DNA from: Rallus limicola
Lineage: Eukaryota > Chordata > Aves > Gruiformes > Rallidae
Assembly (NCBI GenBank): GCA_022605955.1
Contig: JAKCOZ010000011.1
Span: 8,871,990 to 8,935,989, forward strand
Reading direction: 5' to 3'
Length of the DNA stretch: 64,000 nt
Shown here: one piece after another, positions 12,023 through 24,010 of the stretch
Numbering within the stretch: the stretch's first letter is position 1
Layout: the number at the start of each line of letters is the position of its first letter
Notes under the pieces: generated by a model
What the model was told of the DNA's origin: nothing
What the model saw: the letters and a program-made list of their open reading frames with translations, nothing else
Database searches by the model: none
Translations under genes and position numbers: made by a program

Positions 12023-13329
12023 CGGAAGCAAATTTTCTTCTGTTGCTGTCCTTGTAATAGGAATGATATGATATTTACAGCTAAAATCATCCTTTATGCC
12101 AGAGTGGGTTTAGTCACCAAAAGAGGACCAAAAGCAGTTTGTTTATCCTGTCTTTACTAATTTCTTCTTCCAGAGCTGCCAAGATATGCTTTGATCTCTG
12201 GAGCAAGTAGCATCTTAAAGTCTGTCCTGCCTTATGCACGACAGCTCCACAGGGTCATTTTGGCAGCGGGGAGTAGCTGCAGGGAGGTTCAGGAATACCC
12301 TGGCTTGATCTGCTTTGCGGGCATCACCTCCTGCAGGAAGTGCCTTGCTGGTTTGCGTTGGTGCAGCCGTCTTCCAGCTGCCTTTGGCAATAAGGTTCAT
12401 TCAGCAGGATGAGGAAAGGATGGACAGTGCTGTTGCCTGTGTATTTGGCTCAGGGGTGGTGCTGATGCAAGCCAAAGCAGGCTCAGGGAGCCATTCAAAG
12501 GTGTTTCTGTTTTCTGTATGGAAAAATTTCCACTTTTTCTATGTTACATGTGAAAGCTTTCTTTGTGATTGTCAAGGAAATCTGTTCCTCTTCAGCATGC
12601 CATTCTTAAAGCATAATAAAAGGTCTTGAAATTCTATTGAATCGTTATTCCATTTGGAGGGGGGAGAGAAGAGTGGGGTGAAAAAAGAAAGAAACACTAT
12701 GCCAACGTTAAAATGTTACATAACTTATGAAGTAACACAGTAAAATATTCAGGCACTCAAATTTCCAAGGCTGTTTATTTTATCTAAACATCATTGTACA
12801 TATTTTTTAATGTCATAATGAAATTGAATACCTCTCATTTAAATGCAACTTTCCCAGGAAAAGATGTGCAGTTTACTGTGACTTTAAAATGAACATTATC
12901 AAATGCAGCATGTGAATTCCAGGCAAGTAGCCAGCGAATTACCTGTCACTGAAGGTCATTTTCTCTCCCTCCCTACTTTTTTGAAACATAATGCAATGCT
13001 AAAATATATAACTTAAATGTTTTTAAAGGCATTAATCTTACTTACAATCAAACGGAGAGAAGTGAAATAGCTAATATTTGCAGACGGTTATTGAAATATC
13101 AAACCTGTAAATGTAAACTAGGTGTTTTGGTTTAGGTAGTTAATGCCCTCAGAAAGCTTCAGGTGAACAAAAGGATGAATGAATGAATAAGTTGACAGAG
13201 AGCCAGTGACAGACATTTTTTGAGTTGAAAAAGGATCCTGAGTCATACATAATGCTGTCCTATAACCACCAAAATTAGACAGGGAAAAGACATGTCAAAC
13301 AAAGCAGTCTGTTCCTTTTCTAGTGCAGG
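12023..13329. other. Non-coding stretch, nothing recognised
   Basis: The part from about 12240 to 12480 is richer in G+C than its surroundings and has overlapping frames on both strands, but none with recognisable protein features. Confidence 0.45.
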
Positions 13330-13500
13330 ACTGCTCCCTGAATTATATTACTTTGTCCAATCTAGTTTTAAGTATTGGAAGCAGTAAATCATCCCCATGG
13401 GAGGCCATGCCACACTCTAGTAGTTCTCACTATTGAATTTTCCATGATATTCCACCTAATTTCCCCTTTGTTTAATTTCTTGCTGTTGCTCCTACTTAGA
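13330..13500 (-). mobile_element. Ancient CR1, 3' fragment
   Basis: Read on the plus strand, the text follows the reverse complement of an old CR1 3' region: TGTCCAATCTAGTTTTAAGT, then 'CCCCATGGGAGGCCATGCCA', ACTCTAGTAGTTCTCACTAT and ATTTCCCCTTTGTTTAATTT. These correspond to the part encoding the end of ORF2 and the start of the 3' UTR. The body is truncated on both sides. Confidence 0.72.
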
Positions 13501-13767
13501 TCTATATGCTCAAGACTTTTTTTTAATAATTATTTTCCCCCCGTTTTTCCCATGAACTTGCATAATAATGGTTTTAGCATTATTTGTCTTACAAGCATCT
13601 TGGGATCCAGATTACCTGTAAAGTTCCACACAATGCAAGCATTGTTGTGCCTAAGGATGAGGTGACTGACACACCTCCTGTGTGAGTTAGGTTCCTGACA
13701 CCCACCTGCACCTAAAGTAGGGATTGGCCTTTGAGGGGATATGCTGAAGAGTATGGGGGGATGAGTT

Positions 13768-13811
13768 ATCACTTACAGCTAACCTAAAGCAGAAATTAGC
13801 CTGTAAGTGAT
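13768..13811. repeat. Imperfect inverted repeat (hairpin)
   Basis: Left arm ATCACTTACAGCTAA (13768-13782) and right arm TTAGCCTGTAAGTGAT (13796-13811) are complementary except for one bulged C, with a 13-base loop. It could be a relic of a small palindromic DNA transposon, but no larger inverted repeat is evident. Confidence 0.8.
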
Positions 13812-14073
13812 GTCTGAGCTTATCTACCCCCTGTCTCGTCCCTGCTCAAAATGTGGATGACAAAGCTGTCATCTGCTGCTACTAATTTAGAGGTTAGGCA
13901 GCCAACATGGAAAATAGGATTAAGAATGTTGCCACAAGGCCTTCATGCAGTTCAAATAATTTGTCTGTTTCAGGATTTTTTTCTGCTCCTCTTTTTGCTA
14001 TTTATAGACCATAGATTGCAGGAAGCGGCTTGGACATCTGTACAAAGATGATGTTCATGCGTTGGACTTTTTT

Positions 14074-14259
14074 ACTGGCACAGGCTCCCCAGGGAAGTGG
14101 TCACAGCACTGAGCTTGGCTGAAGTCAAGAAGTGTCTGGACAATGCGCTCAGACCCAGCCTCTGACCTGGTTGGTCCTGTGTGGAGCCGGGAGTTAGATT
14201 TGATGGTCCTTATGGATCCCTTCCAACTCAAGAGATTCTGTGATTCTATGATTTCATGA
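14074..14259 (+). mobile_element. CR1 LINE 3' end
   Basis: Sense orientation 3' end of a CR1 subfamily with AGGCTCCCCAGGGAAGTGGT, 'TCAAGAAGTGTCTGGACAAT', a GAGCCGGGAGTTAGATTTGA block, CCCTTCCAACTCAAGAGATT and a tail of ATTCTGTGATTCTATGATTT type. Only the last 190 bp or so is present, the usual 5'-truncated CR1 form. It belongs to the same subfamily as the minus-strand copy at 19958-20275. Confidence 0.95.
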
Positions 14260-14461
14260 CTTCTTAGAGTCAGTGGTGTTACCCTGGCTAGTAGCACCTG
14301 GGCAGCTGGGCTGGCTCCTTCCTGGAAGTCCAAGACATGAGTGACTTTCTGAGGCTGTACACCTAAGTTGACCATTCAGTATGAGGCTGACAGTAGTGGA
14401 TCAGAGTAATATAGGAAAAGGATTCCACAATAAACTTCTACAACTGGTCTAGGAATGTAGC

Positions 14462-14695
14462 ATGATTTATGTTGGAAGGGAGCACTGTAGACATTATAGT
14501 CTCAACCACCTGCTCAGAGTCAGCTTAGATCAGGTTACTCAGGTTTGCGTCTAGCTGAGTTTTCACTGTCTACAAAGATGAGGGTTTTGTGGTCTCTCTG
14601 GGAGGCCTGCTTCAGTGTTTATCATGGTGAAAAATTTAACATGTAATCAGAATTCCCTTTGCTGCTACTCATGCCTCTGCATATCTTTATTGTAC
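14462..14695 (-). mobile_element. CR1 LINE 3' end, older copy
   Basis: On the plus strand it reads as reversed CR1: TTATGTTGGAAGGGAGCACT, CACCTGCTCAGAGTCAGCTT, TAGATCAGGTTACTCAGGTT, TGTGGTCTCTCTGGGAGGCC, 'TGCTTCAGTGTTTATCATGG' and 'AGAATTCCCTTTGCTGCTAC'. It diverges more than the copy at 14074. Confidence 0.88.
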
Positions 14696-17600
14696 TTTTA
14701 AAGATGTTTGTCTGTTTATCCAGGCCTCATAGAATAAAGGCAGTTTATGGTATCACTTAAGGAGTATTTTATATTTGCTCTTTTGCTCTCTAAAAGAACT
14801 TGTTGTCTTAGGGCAGAGATAATACTATCATCACTGCTTATACAGGTGGAAATTGAGGACCCCTGGCATTGAAGTTCTGAAATCCTGATATACCTTTATC
14901 ATCCTCTTTGCCCTCTGTAAAAAGTAACGATGTGCTCACCAAAATGCTGACCTGGCAAACTGACACACACCCTCCTGTCCTCCACTTTGATTGCATTATT
15001 ATAGAAATGCTTCAGGCGTTGAGGCTTCTTCATACGTATATTGAAAGTAGCAGAAGTGGTCTTGTTTGTCACTCATCAAGGATGCAGGGAAGTACAAGGA
15101 AGAAAAAAATCAGCAGGGGGAAGGTCCAGAAATGCCTCCACTTTGAAGGTGAACGTCTGTATGCAGCTTACCGACAGCACAGTGATCCTTGCTGATGCCC
15201 ACAGCTCCTTGAAGGCCCATCAATCTGAGAACAAGGTGCCCTACTTTCATTGACCTTTCTCGTGTATCTTCTGACCTGCACATACTGTATATGCCTGGGT
15301 TGCTTCAAAGAGCTGTTAGACCGCGGGTCTCTTTCTAGTGTCTTATAGCATTAGGTTCATTATAAGCCTGAGTGGCAATTCCTGGCTCCAGAAGCTAGTT
15401 ACACAAATAACTTTCTTATTGGTGAAAGTGACACACATTCAGAATTGAAAAACAGGAACAATTTGAATATTGTCCTGCATCTCTGCTACTGCAGTACGAT
15501 TAATAAATAATAATAATAGTAACTGGGCTGGAGGACGGAAGGTAAAAGGAAGTCTTTTGGAAAGAGCCCTAATAAGAATGATGAAAATGAAATGTTGCGG
15601 TGTTGTATGATGCTATAATTGGCCGGTGCAATTACATTTTGTTTACCTTATGGTAATGCAGTGTATTTTCACGAGTACGCTTTGAGAAACATCAGTGTTA
15701 GATGTACAGCAGAAGAGATCCCGACTATGCTGATGTATCTCCTTTGGACCTCTGAGGGAATGGGAAGAATAGGATTACATGCAAACAACTCTTGACGGGT
15801 TATGTGGCATTGATTTGTAAAAGGCGCTGCTCTTTGATTTTCTGACTATAATTACAGAATCTCACCATCTTCTTTCTTATTGATGGCTGAAGGGCTTTCA
15901 TAGCAGAGAATTTCATCTCAGGAGAACTGTGATCTCTACCTTTCTAAATTGTGGTGACACATTGCCATTGTCATTTGTACTAACGGCTGATATGGGTGGC
16001 AAGGAATCACTGCATGAATAGAAAAGGAAATGCATCTTCATTTTATTAATGAAAGCTGAAAAGGAGCTCTTCTGGCTTCGGTTTTATAGCTGGAGGAACT
16101 GAAGAACTTCAGGGCTGTTTAACTCAAGTGGTGGAAATTGAGACAACCTTATAGTATCCTGGCAAACATGTTCCTTAGATGAAGGCTGGCGCTAGTCTGT
16201 TAGTCATTAGAGTCAATTAATATTAGCATAGTATGGACAAATATCCCTAGCACTCAAAGCTGCATTCGGTCTGGAGAGCCCAATTCCAGTTTTGGAGGAA
16301 GTTAAAAACAGAGGTGTAAATGTGAATTTTTATTATGTACTCTCTGCAGTTTAAAATAATAATTTCTGTGGATGAGACAAAACAAATTTTTAGTCTGGGA
16401 CTTACAAAGATTTTCAAATAAGTGCTCTGCTTTCTTGCCAGCAGCATCTGAGCACAAATAACTCGAGTATTCCTATTTTACTTTGTAAGTGATGCAATGG
16501 ATAAGTTGTACAACTGCTGGGAGGCAATACAGGTCTTGAGAAGTGAGGAGAGTAATAAGGATTTACAGGCGATACCTAGCTCTTTCCATCTGTGTTAAAC
16601 TTCACCACTACTTCTGTCCAAAGACCTCCCAGGCTTTGGGTAGGCTGAGTGGCTTGACACCTGAACTTTCTCCGCTAGGTACCGAACCAAAATCCCGCTG
16701 GCCAACGCAGTGACAGGAGCTAACTACAAGTTTGTGACAAGGGCACTTCTGACTTTTGTTGCTGCATCCTTTCGGAAGGTGAGAGGAAAGGCTCTTTGAC
16801 TGATAAAAGCTGCTTCCTCTTGGGTAGGTGAGCACAGTAAATGTGATGAGATAAATAAAAATAAATAAATGTATGGTGAGCCATCACCTTGCCACTGCCA
16901 CTGAGCCCTCCCACAGAGCTGCAGAAGCCCTTCTCCCATTTCTCTTGTGTGTACTCAGGTCACTTCACACTGTAACACAGTTCAAAGTTATTTGTGTGCC
17001 TGGGGTTACAGAAGGCAAGCCCAGCTTGGAGACGTCTGAACAGAAGTGTGAGTCTGGGTGAAGTCAGACCTCTGCTTGGTTGAAATTTGGGAAATACTGA
17101 TCCTGAGCTGATGCAAATTTCACAATCCCCTTTGCAGCTCTTCCTTTCGAATCCCTGGTGAGCTGGGCGAGTGGTTCCCAGGCAGGCTTCAGAGAAAGGA
17201 AAAAAAATAGCAATATGTTTCAAGGGCTCTTAAAGAGTTTTATTTTTTACATTTCTTGCAAGCTACTGCTGTGCTTATTTGCCTATCAATTCATTTTCTC
17301 TTTGCTGGTACATTTACTCTATATTTAGCTCATTTTAAAAGAGGACAACTAGATTGTACAGACACAAAATCACACAGTAGGGCCTTATTTACTATACTGT
17401 AATAACTGTGTTCATAAATCTAACCTCCCTCTGGCAACCTCATATACCTGTCTTTTCTTTCTCCCCTTTGATTCCTGTCCTTGCCTCTCTCTCTCTGCTG
17501 ATAGCTGGCAGTAGGAGCTGCAGTTGTTCAGTACCTCTGAGTATTATGGTCCATTTACTTAAACATGGATGCTGATATTAAACTTAAAGCATCCGAGTTT

Positions 17601-19957
17601 GACTCTTTTGTCTTACTTACATTATTGTGGTGGTCTGTTGTTTATACATTTACAGTGAAAGACATTTCTGGGATATTAAGATTTATACCAGGCAGGAAAG
17701 CAGAGAGTGGATACTTATCTCAAATGCAGTTTCCTCGGTTATCTGGGTTTTGAAGGGGTCTTAAAATGTTAAAATGCACTTAGACTAGCAGGTGATGATG
17801 TATTGAAAGCGTTTGCTGGAAAATTTTTAGTAGGATATTTTTAACTTCCTAAGCTTAATTCTAACTTTTATCATTTATAACACTGCAGTTTTAAAATAAC
17901 TATCATATAATATACATAGGATAATTAATAATTAAATTTTACCATATAACTATATATTATTTATTCAAGTATTTCTTAGATATCTTTTTAAAAAAAACAA
18001 TCAGAATGGTCTTCTGAAATAAGGTAAAATTAAAAATTATGAAGAACGAACAAGTTTCTTGGACTCAAACTTCTTGCAATCAGAACAAAATGTGAGGTAG
18101 AGAAAATTCAACATGGGATGAACAGAAAGAAGTCAAAGCTAGAATTTGGTTGTAAAGTGCTGTCATTGGTCCTGAACATCAACTCCTGAACTAGTTTGTG
18201 AACCATACTGGTAACACGTAAAGCTGTAGGCTGACAGCTGCTCCAACAAAATTCTGTAGTTTGTGTTATATTTTCAGTAAAAATCTTTTATATCAAGGGG
18301 TACAGTTATGCATGATAAATTTTTAGTATAGACTTGTTTCTCAAGAATTTTGGGAAAACTACTCTGTTCTGTGGGACATGAAACTGCCAAGTCTCTGCTT
18401 TCTGCTCTAGTAGCTTCCTCTTGGTTCTCCCATTCATAAAATGAAAATGAATAAAACATGGGACAATGATGTGGGGAAAAGCTAGTGAAGGAGCTGGACA
18501 TGGCTCTGTACCACTCTCTGAGAAAGCTGAAGCACATATGCCTTTGCTATGCAGTGCAAAACCTGTAGCTGGTTTTGGGTTTTTATTAGGTCTTAGATGC
18601 AGCTATTCCTGATACTCAAGAGGGATGAGGTACCTAAAACCATTCAACTAATCTGAAAAAACCCAGACTAGCCCTTTTAAGATTTTTAGTAGTTTTACTA
18701 TTAACTCCTAAATCTAATTATTTTTTTTCTCTGGAATAGAAATTGTTAAGCAGCTACTAATTTTTGCATGCCACAGGGAGGGAAAAGCATGTTCTTTTAA
18801 TAATATTCTGTGCATGTAAATGTGCTCATCAGTTATGATAATTTTATTAACCAGGCAATAAATACACAAAAAAGGGGTGGAGAGCTAAGATTGTGGTTTG
18901 GTCCTAGTAACGTTCAAGACAATCTGTTTGAGACGGATATATGTGAAACTGTAGACATGACTTTCAATATCTTTCAGGTCTATGACATGTTACTTCCCTT
19001 CCACGGTCTCACCATGCTTAGGGAGATAGATGGGTATATCCGAAAATTATCTACACATAATTTATCATATTTGGGCAACAGTGACAACAGCATCTCTGCT
19101 TTGGAAGAGCCCAGGGTTAGTATGGTGAGAAAAAGAAATAACTGTTTACCCTGAGGGCTTAGTTCTTCCCACACAGCACAGAGGGCAGCTAGAAGCTCAT
19201 GTGGGGGAACTCAACTGCTGAAGCATTGTGTGTTTAACGTGGCATGAGAATACGAATGAGATGACTTACTGTTCACCACTGCCACCCCTTGAAAATATGC
19301 TTGAAATAAATCCTGACAGGATTATCGCAAAAAATCCCCCTGAAGAAAGTGGAGATGTTTCAGAAAGAAAATCTATTATTCTTCATCCCATCATTAACAA
19401 AGTGGAGGAACTGGCAGAAGAATTGTTGGCCCAAACTCAAGACGTCGAAAAATAAGTAAGAAAAATATACTGGGGAAATATTCCCTGGGAAAAGTACCAC
19501 GCTGGCAGGGGGAGGGATTGGATAGTTTTGCTGGCCTTTTTCATCTCTCATTTTTAGGAGACTATTATGTTATTTTGCAGAGTGGTTAAAATGATTAATG
19601 GACCACAGGACTTGATGTATGAGCAGAGAGCCAAACAAGTGGACCTGTGCAGCACACTCAGTGCCTCACAGAGCAAGGGATGCCTGAGAGCTGCTGGGGT
19701 GGCAGGCAGGGGTGCTGTACCTTGCCATTTGAGGAGGTGTAATTAGAAGAAGGGAAAAGAAAATTAGCCCAGAAAATCTTTTAATGTGATGTTTTATTGT
19801 GCCCACCTATGATTTCTACCTGTAGTACCTGTACCCCGATCCCATCCCTCCCCAGCACCATGAAAGTGCCTTTGTCTCTCTGTATAACTCAGCTGGGGCA
19901 CTGGCACCCCTGCTCCCTCCCTGCCTGTGCTGTCCCTATGCACAGTTCAGGGTATTT
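14696..19957. other. Long unassigned stretch with a candidate conserved block
   Basis: No repeat family or clear exon recognised. About 15480-16060 lacks simple repeats and keeps several CpGs, discussed as a possible conserved non-coding element. A short protein-like frame lies at 19261-19455 and is listed separately. Otherwise nothing is called. Confidence 0.45.
19261..19455 (+). other. Short protein-like frame, speculative
   Basis: A 64-codon frame from an ATG at 19261 to a TAA at 19453. The last 40 residues are acidic/lysine-rich, including SERKSIILHPIINKVEELAE, and look more like a real protein than the other frames in the window. I recognise no family. There is no clear splice acceptor upstream; a GTAAG follows the stop codon directly. 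It could be a relic of a retrocopy or chance. Confidence 0.12.
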
Positions 19958-20275
19958 AGAACAGAACAGAACAGAACAGAACAGAATAGAAAATCTCCTG
20001 AGTTGGAAGGGATCTATAAGGATCATCAAGTCCAACTTCTGGTTCCACTCAAGGCCAGCCAAGTCAGAGCATGGGATTGAGGCACTTCTTGACTTCAGCC
20101 AAGCTCAATGCTGTGACCACTTCCCTGGCGAGCCTCTTCCAGTGCCCGACCACCCTCTCAGTACAGAACCTCTTCCTGACATCCAACCTAAACCTTCCCT
20201 GTCACAGCTTCATACCATTCCCTCAGATTCTATCACCAGTCACCAAAGAGAGGAGATTGGTCCCTCTCTGGGACT
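19958..20275 (-). mobile_element. CR1 LINE 3' end with (AACAG)n tail
   Basis: The left edge (19958-19985) is a pentanucleotide AACAG tract, a known outgrowth of CR1 tails in birds. The body follows in reverse: GAGTTGGAAGGGATCTATAA, AGGATCATCAAGTCCAACTT, 'GACCACTTCCCTGGCGAGCC', GTGCCCGACCACCCTCTCAG and CATCCAACCTAAACCTTCCC, ending near 'CACCAGTCACCAAAGAGAGG'. The 166-codon plus-strand frame at 19797-20297 is a shadow of this element. Confidence 0.95.
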
Positions 20276-23200
20276 GATCTTTTTTTCTCTCTGCTGATGT
20301 GTTGCATCACATGCTAGGTCTAAACAAAAAGGGACTGTTGGCTAAAAGATAAAAAAAAATCCCAAATGAAGGCAATAGGCTACATTAGGAGGCTCCAATT
20401 TATGAAGGGATGCATAACAGAAACTTCAGAAAGGTCTCCACAGGTATGAGGACTCTGCTGACACCACCCTTGGAGAAACCAGCTGGAGTAGAAGGACGAC
20501 TCCTTCACAGCCATCCCCTCCTATCTACCATGCCAGACCAGATGCCAGTTCACCTGCAGACTTGGAGCAGAGAATTGAGAGCAGCAGATGTTGCAGCCTG
20601 CTGAAAGCTTGCTGGTAGTTGAGTGTTTGAACTCTGAGAGAAGAGCTCTTGTGGAAAAGGCTACTAGCTGACTGCGGGATTGCAGCACACTACTTTTGGA
20701 TGACTTCAGCATTTTACCTTGAAACCTCCTCATGGAAGGAAAAAACCCACCCCATGTGTCAGGATCTTTCTAGCACTCCATGCAACCACTTGATGGTTGT
20801 TTGTCCTGCTACTCTACTGCCTTGCTGGAATCTTGTGCTTAGTGTTGTTGGTATTGTCCTTGTGCAATGTTTTAGTGAAGTGAAGGGACTTTTTCGCTGC
20901 ACGGTTATATTTGGGCCCCTCAGCTCCTTAAGAAGAAAGGAAATGATATAGTGTAAGCATCTTCTAGGGTGGAGGGGGGTGAAAAAGATATTTTTTAATC
21001 TAGTGAAAAGAGGAAAGGAATATTATCCGTCTTTTTCATTCAAGTTTCCATCATGGCACAATCATTTCCCATAAGCCATTAGATATGAAATAAAACATGT
21101 GCAGTTTACTCTTGCTTTAAGCCTACATTCTGTCCAAATAAATCTTACAGTACACAAAAACACAATAACTGCTCCACTGTGTCAGACCGGAGGCTCAGCC
21201 GCCCCGGCGTTGCCCTAACGATGCCCTGTTACATCTGCTTATGGAAAGGTTTCTTCTCCACACAGTGGATTTCTACAACGGCATAATGTTGTTTTCCATT
21301 TTATCCTCTGCCTTATGCTGCTAATTTTTAATGGCCTGTTTATCATTCTGACCACTGCTGAACACTGAGCTGAAGTTTTCAGAAAACTGTCTAGTGTGAG
21401 TCACTGCTGGCGATGTAGCCTTGTTCCTCACTCTGTTCATTGCTTGGCACTTGTTAACTCTTAATTCTGCCTGTGCTCCCTGTTGTAGCTTTGGCTGACT
21501 GCGGGTTCTGTGAGATGGTCACCAAGCAGGGTGCTGGACCTTCCTGTGATGCGGCATCATGGCGACTAAATTATTTGTTTTGGGTTTTTTTCCCTCTCTC
21601 TGTTTGCTGATGAGAGTGATTAACTTCATACAAAACATGAAAAATAATATATTAATGTCAGGCAAACCTGCCCTATTCTGCTTTCTATAAAGCTGTGATG
21701 TTCATCTCCTAGGTGAAGGAAAATGGTGTTTTATTTTGCATGGCAAAGGATGTGGTGGAGATTGCCATTAATAATGTAATGTTAATGTAAATAGGGTCAG
21801 CTGTACATAGCATGCCTGATGTTCCTGCTTTTCTACTTTTTTTTTCTTTTTACCCCCTTAGACCTTGTAGTTACCCAGTGATTTTTTTTATTAAATTATT
21901 TATTGTAGCTGGATGATTGATGTTGTTTCACTTTGGTTCCTTGCAGCTTCCTGATTCTTTAGTTGTCAGAATGACAAGCACTCAGTGATTAATTAAAGCC
22001 TTTATTTTGCTCTGTTATTGTTCATCTTCAGTCAAATCTAAATCCTTATGCATTCCAGAAAATAATAAATATTCCCCAAATGCAGGTTTCTAAAATTTAG
22101 ATCAAGGAATATCTTCATTTATTTTTTATTATTATTGTTTTAATTATATTGAATATATTATACAAGCACACAGGTGTATATATATATATATATATAAAAT
22201 ATTTTCCTGTGAAAGATGTTAAATTGAAAGCTGTATACGAGGAACCTGTGAGTATGGCCTGATGCTGGGTGGTCACTACTGTAAACTTCTTGACAGAGGT
22301 CTCTCTCTTCTAAGGAAGGAGGGAATAATTAAGAGTGGCTCCTTGTCAGGACTGCCAAAACCCTCTCTCCCTAACTGCCATTAATTACAGTGCTTTTTTT
22401 TTTTGGTATGCACATGCAGCATAGATTCCTCTCTGCTTCCTTCAGTGCTTGGTGGTGGTATGTACATATGATTCAGTTCCCTTAAGATCTCTTTACAGTG
22501 GTAGAAAATAATAAGCATCTTCAAAGGTGAAATCCATCTCATATTAAAGCAGACATCTAAAGTGAACTGCATCCTATTCCCTTTTGCTGATAAGAAAGGG
22601 ATGAGCCTAGACATTTAGGCAGATAATTCCCACTCAGATACGCTGGGACTTGGGCTGAGACAACTTGTTTATTTTGTGTGGCTGGACACAGAGAAAGCAA
22701 CATCTCCCAGTTCCTGTGTTGGCCCTGGCTCAGGCTGCCATCTCATTCCCATTTTTTTCTGACATCTTGTTTCTCAGTCAGGAATGCCTCATTCTAAAAA
22801 AATATTTTTTAGCATGTCCTTCCACATGTCTTTATATGCAAAAGCTTAGTTGCAGTGACAGCAGCTGTGGATGGCAGGATGCATTCATTTGAATGAGATC
22901 ACAATGTGCAGAAATAGGTTAACCTGAGCTGGCTTAGCCTTTGCAGTGTTGTAGTGGACCTCTAATTTTTGGATCTGGTGCATGGAAGCTATTGCAATGG
23001 TGAAGTGACCACAGGCTGTGGGTATTTTCCATCAGGGTAAGTGATGGGGAGGCACTGGGCTGCCTGACCAGCATGCCAATCAGCCTTTACCCCTGGAACA
23101 GCCGTTCTTAATTCCTCTGGGGAAGAGCTGATGGCTGGAAGTGTTTTAAAGCATGTTTGGTTTTCTGGAATTGCTTTCACAGACCAATTTGTTTTCATGG

Positions 23201-23923
23201 GGTCTCATGTGAGAATAAACTCATTAGAATTGGGATATGGTTCCTGGAATGGCTGACTCATGAATTCTTCCAAAGTTTCAAATTGTCATGTATGTAGCTC
23301 ATCAGATTTTGCTAGCAAACTGGATTTGGCTTTCTTTTCAACCTTTTTTTAGAATTTTTAAATCTAATTTATTCTGTGCTTCTTATTTCTTACTTCCTCT
23401 GTTTAATGTTCCCAAAGATGTGACTGACTGCACCTGAAGTTATAGTTATTTGGCCCGTTAGAAAAAGAAATGAATTGGCCTAAGTAAATTACGAAAGTAA
23501 AATTCATATGATAATACTTCTGCTGATTGGTTATAATCTTCCATTATGGAAAACGCAATAAAATCTTAATTAGAAAACCCCCCAACCCAAACAGATAAGC
23601 AAAAAGCAAGTAAAACCATTTTTTAAATGTCCTGAAGTTCCAAATCTTTATCAGTTCCTTTGATGGTATTGAATAGATACTTACTCTGCTTTGGAACTTT
23701 ACAAATGTCATTCTTGAGCTACTGATTTTGCTGAAAGGATGAGGATCAGATGTGCAAAATGCAAAGTATACGAAAGAGTGTTTCTGCAGACAAAATGAAT
23801 ACCTGTGCATATTCCACAAAAGATTTCTACATATGTGATTTTCAATTTTTTTTTTGCCATCCACTACCATGTCTTCCTGATGTATTGTTATACATGGAAT
23901 GACCTTTTCATAAAATTTCAATT
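20276..23923. other. Long unassigned stretch with CpG cluster and (TA)n
   Basis: No gene recognised. A cluster of five CpGs lies at 21187-21220 in otherwise CpG-poor DNA. The block around 21740-21820 with ATTGCCATTAATAATGTAAT looks like unique, possibly constrained sequence. A (TA)10 run lies at 22177-22196. Confidence 0.45.
22177..22196. repeat. (TA)10 microsatellite
   Basis: Ten uninterrupted TA units. Confidence 0.95.
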
Positions 23924-24010
23924 ATCAAAGAATTACAGAATGGTTTGGGTTGAAAGGGACCTTAAAGATCATCTAGTTCCAACTGCCATTGTAGGGTGTA
24001 AAGAAACCTC
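23924..24010 (-). mobile_element. CR1 LINE 3' end, short
   Basis: The plus strand reads ATTACAGAATGGTTTGGGTT, then GAAAGGGACCTTAAAGATCA and TCTAGTTCCAACTGCCATTG, the reverse complement of the last 80 bp or so of a standard avian CR1. Further CR1 sequence is not evident, so it is a very short 5'-truncated insertion. Confidence 0.93.

Noticed and set aside
19797..20297. 166-codon plus-strand frame
   Set aside because: Antisense shadow of the CR1 at 19958-20275, including its AACAG tail.
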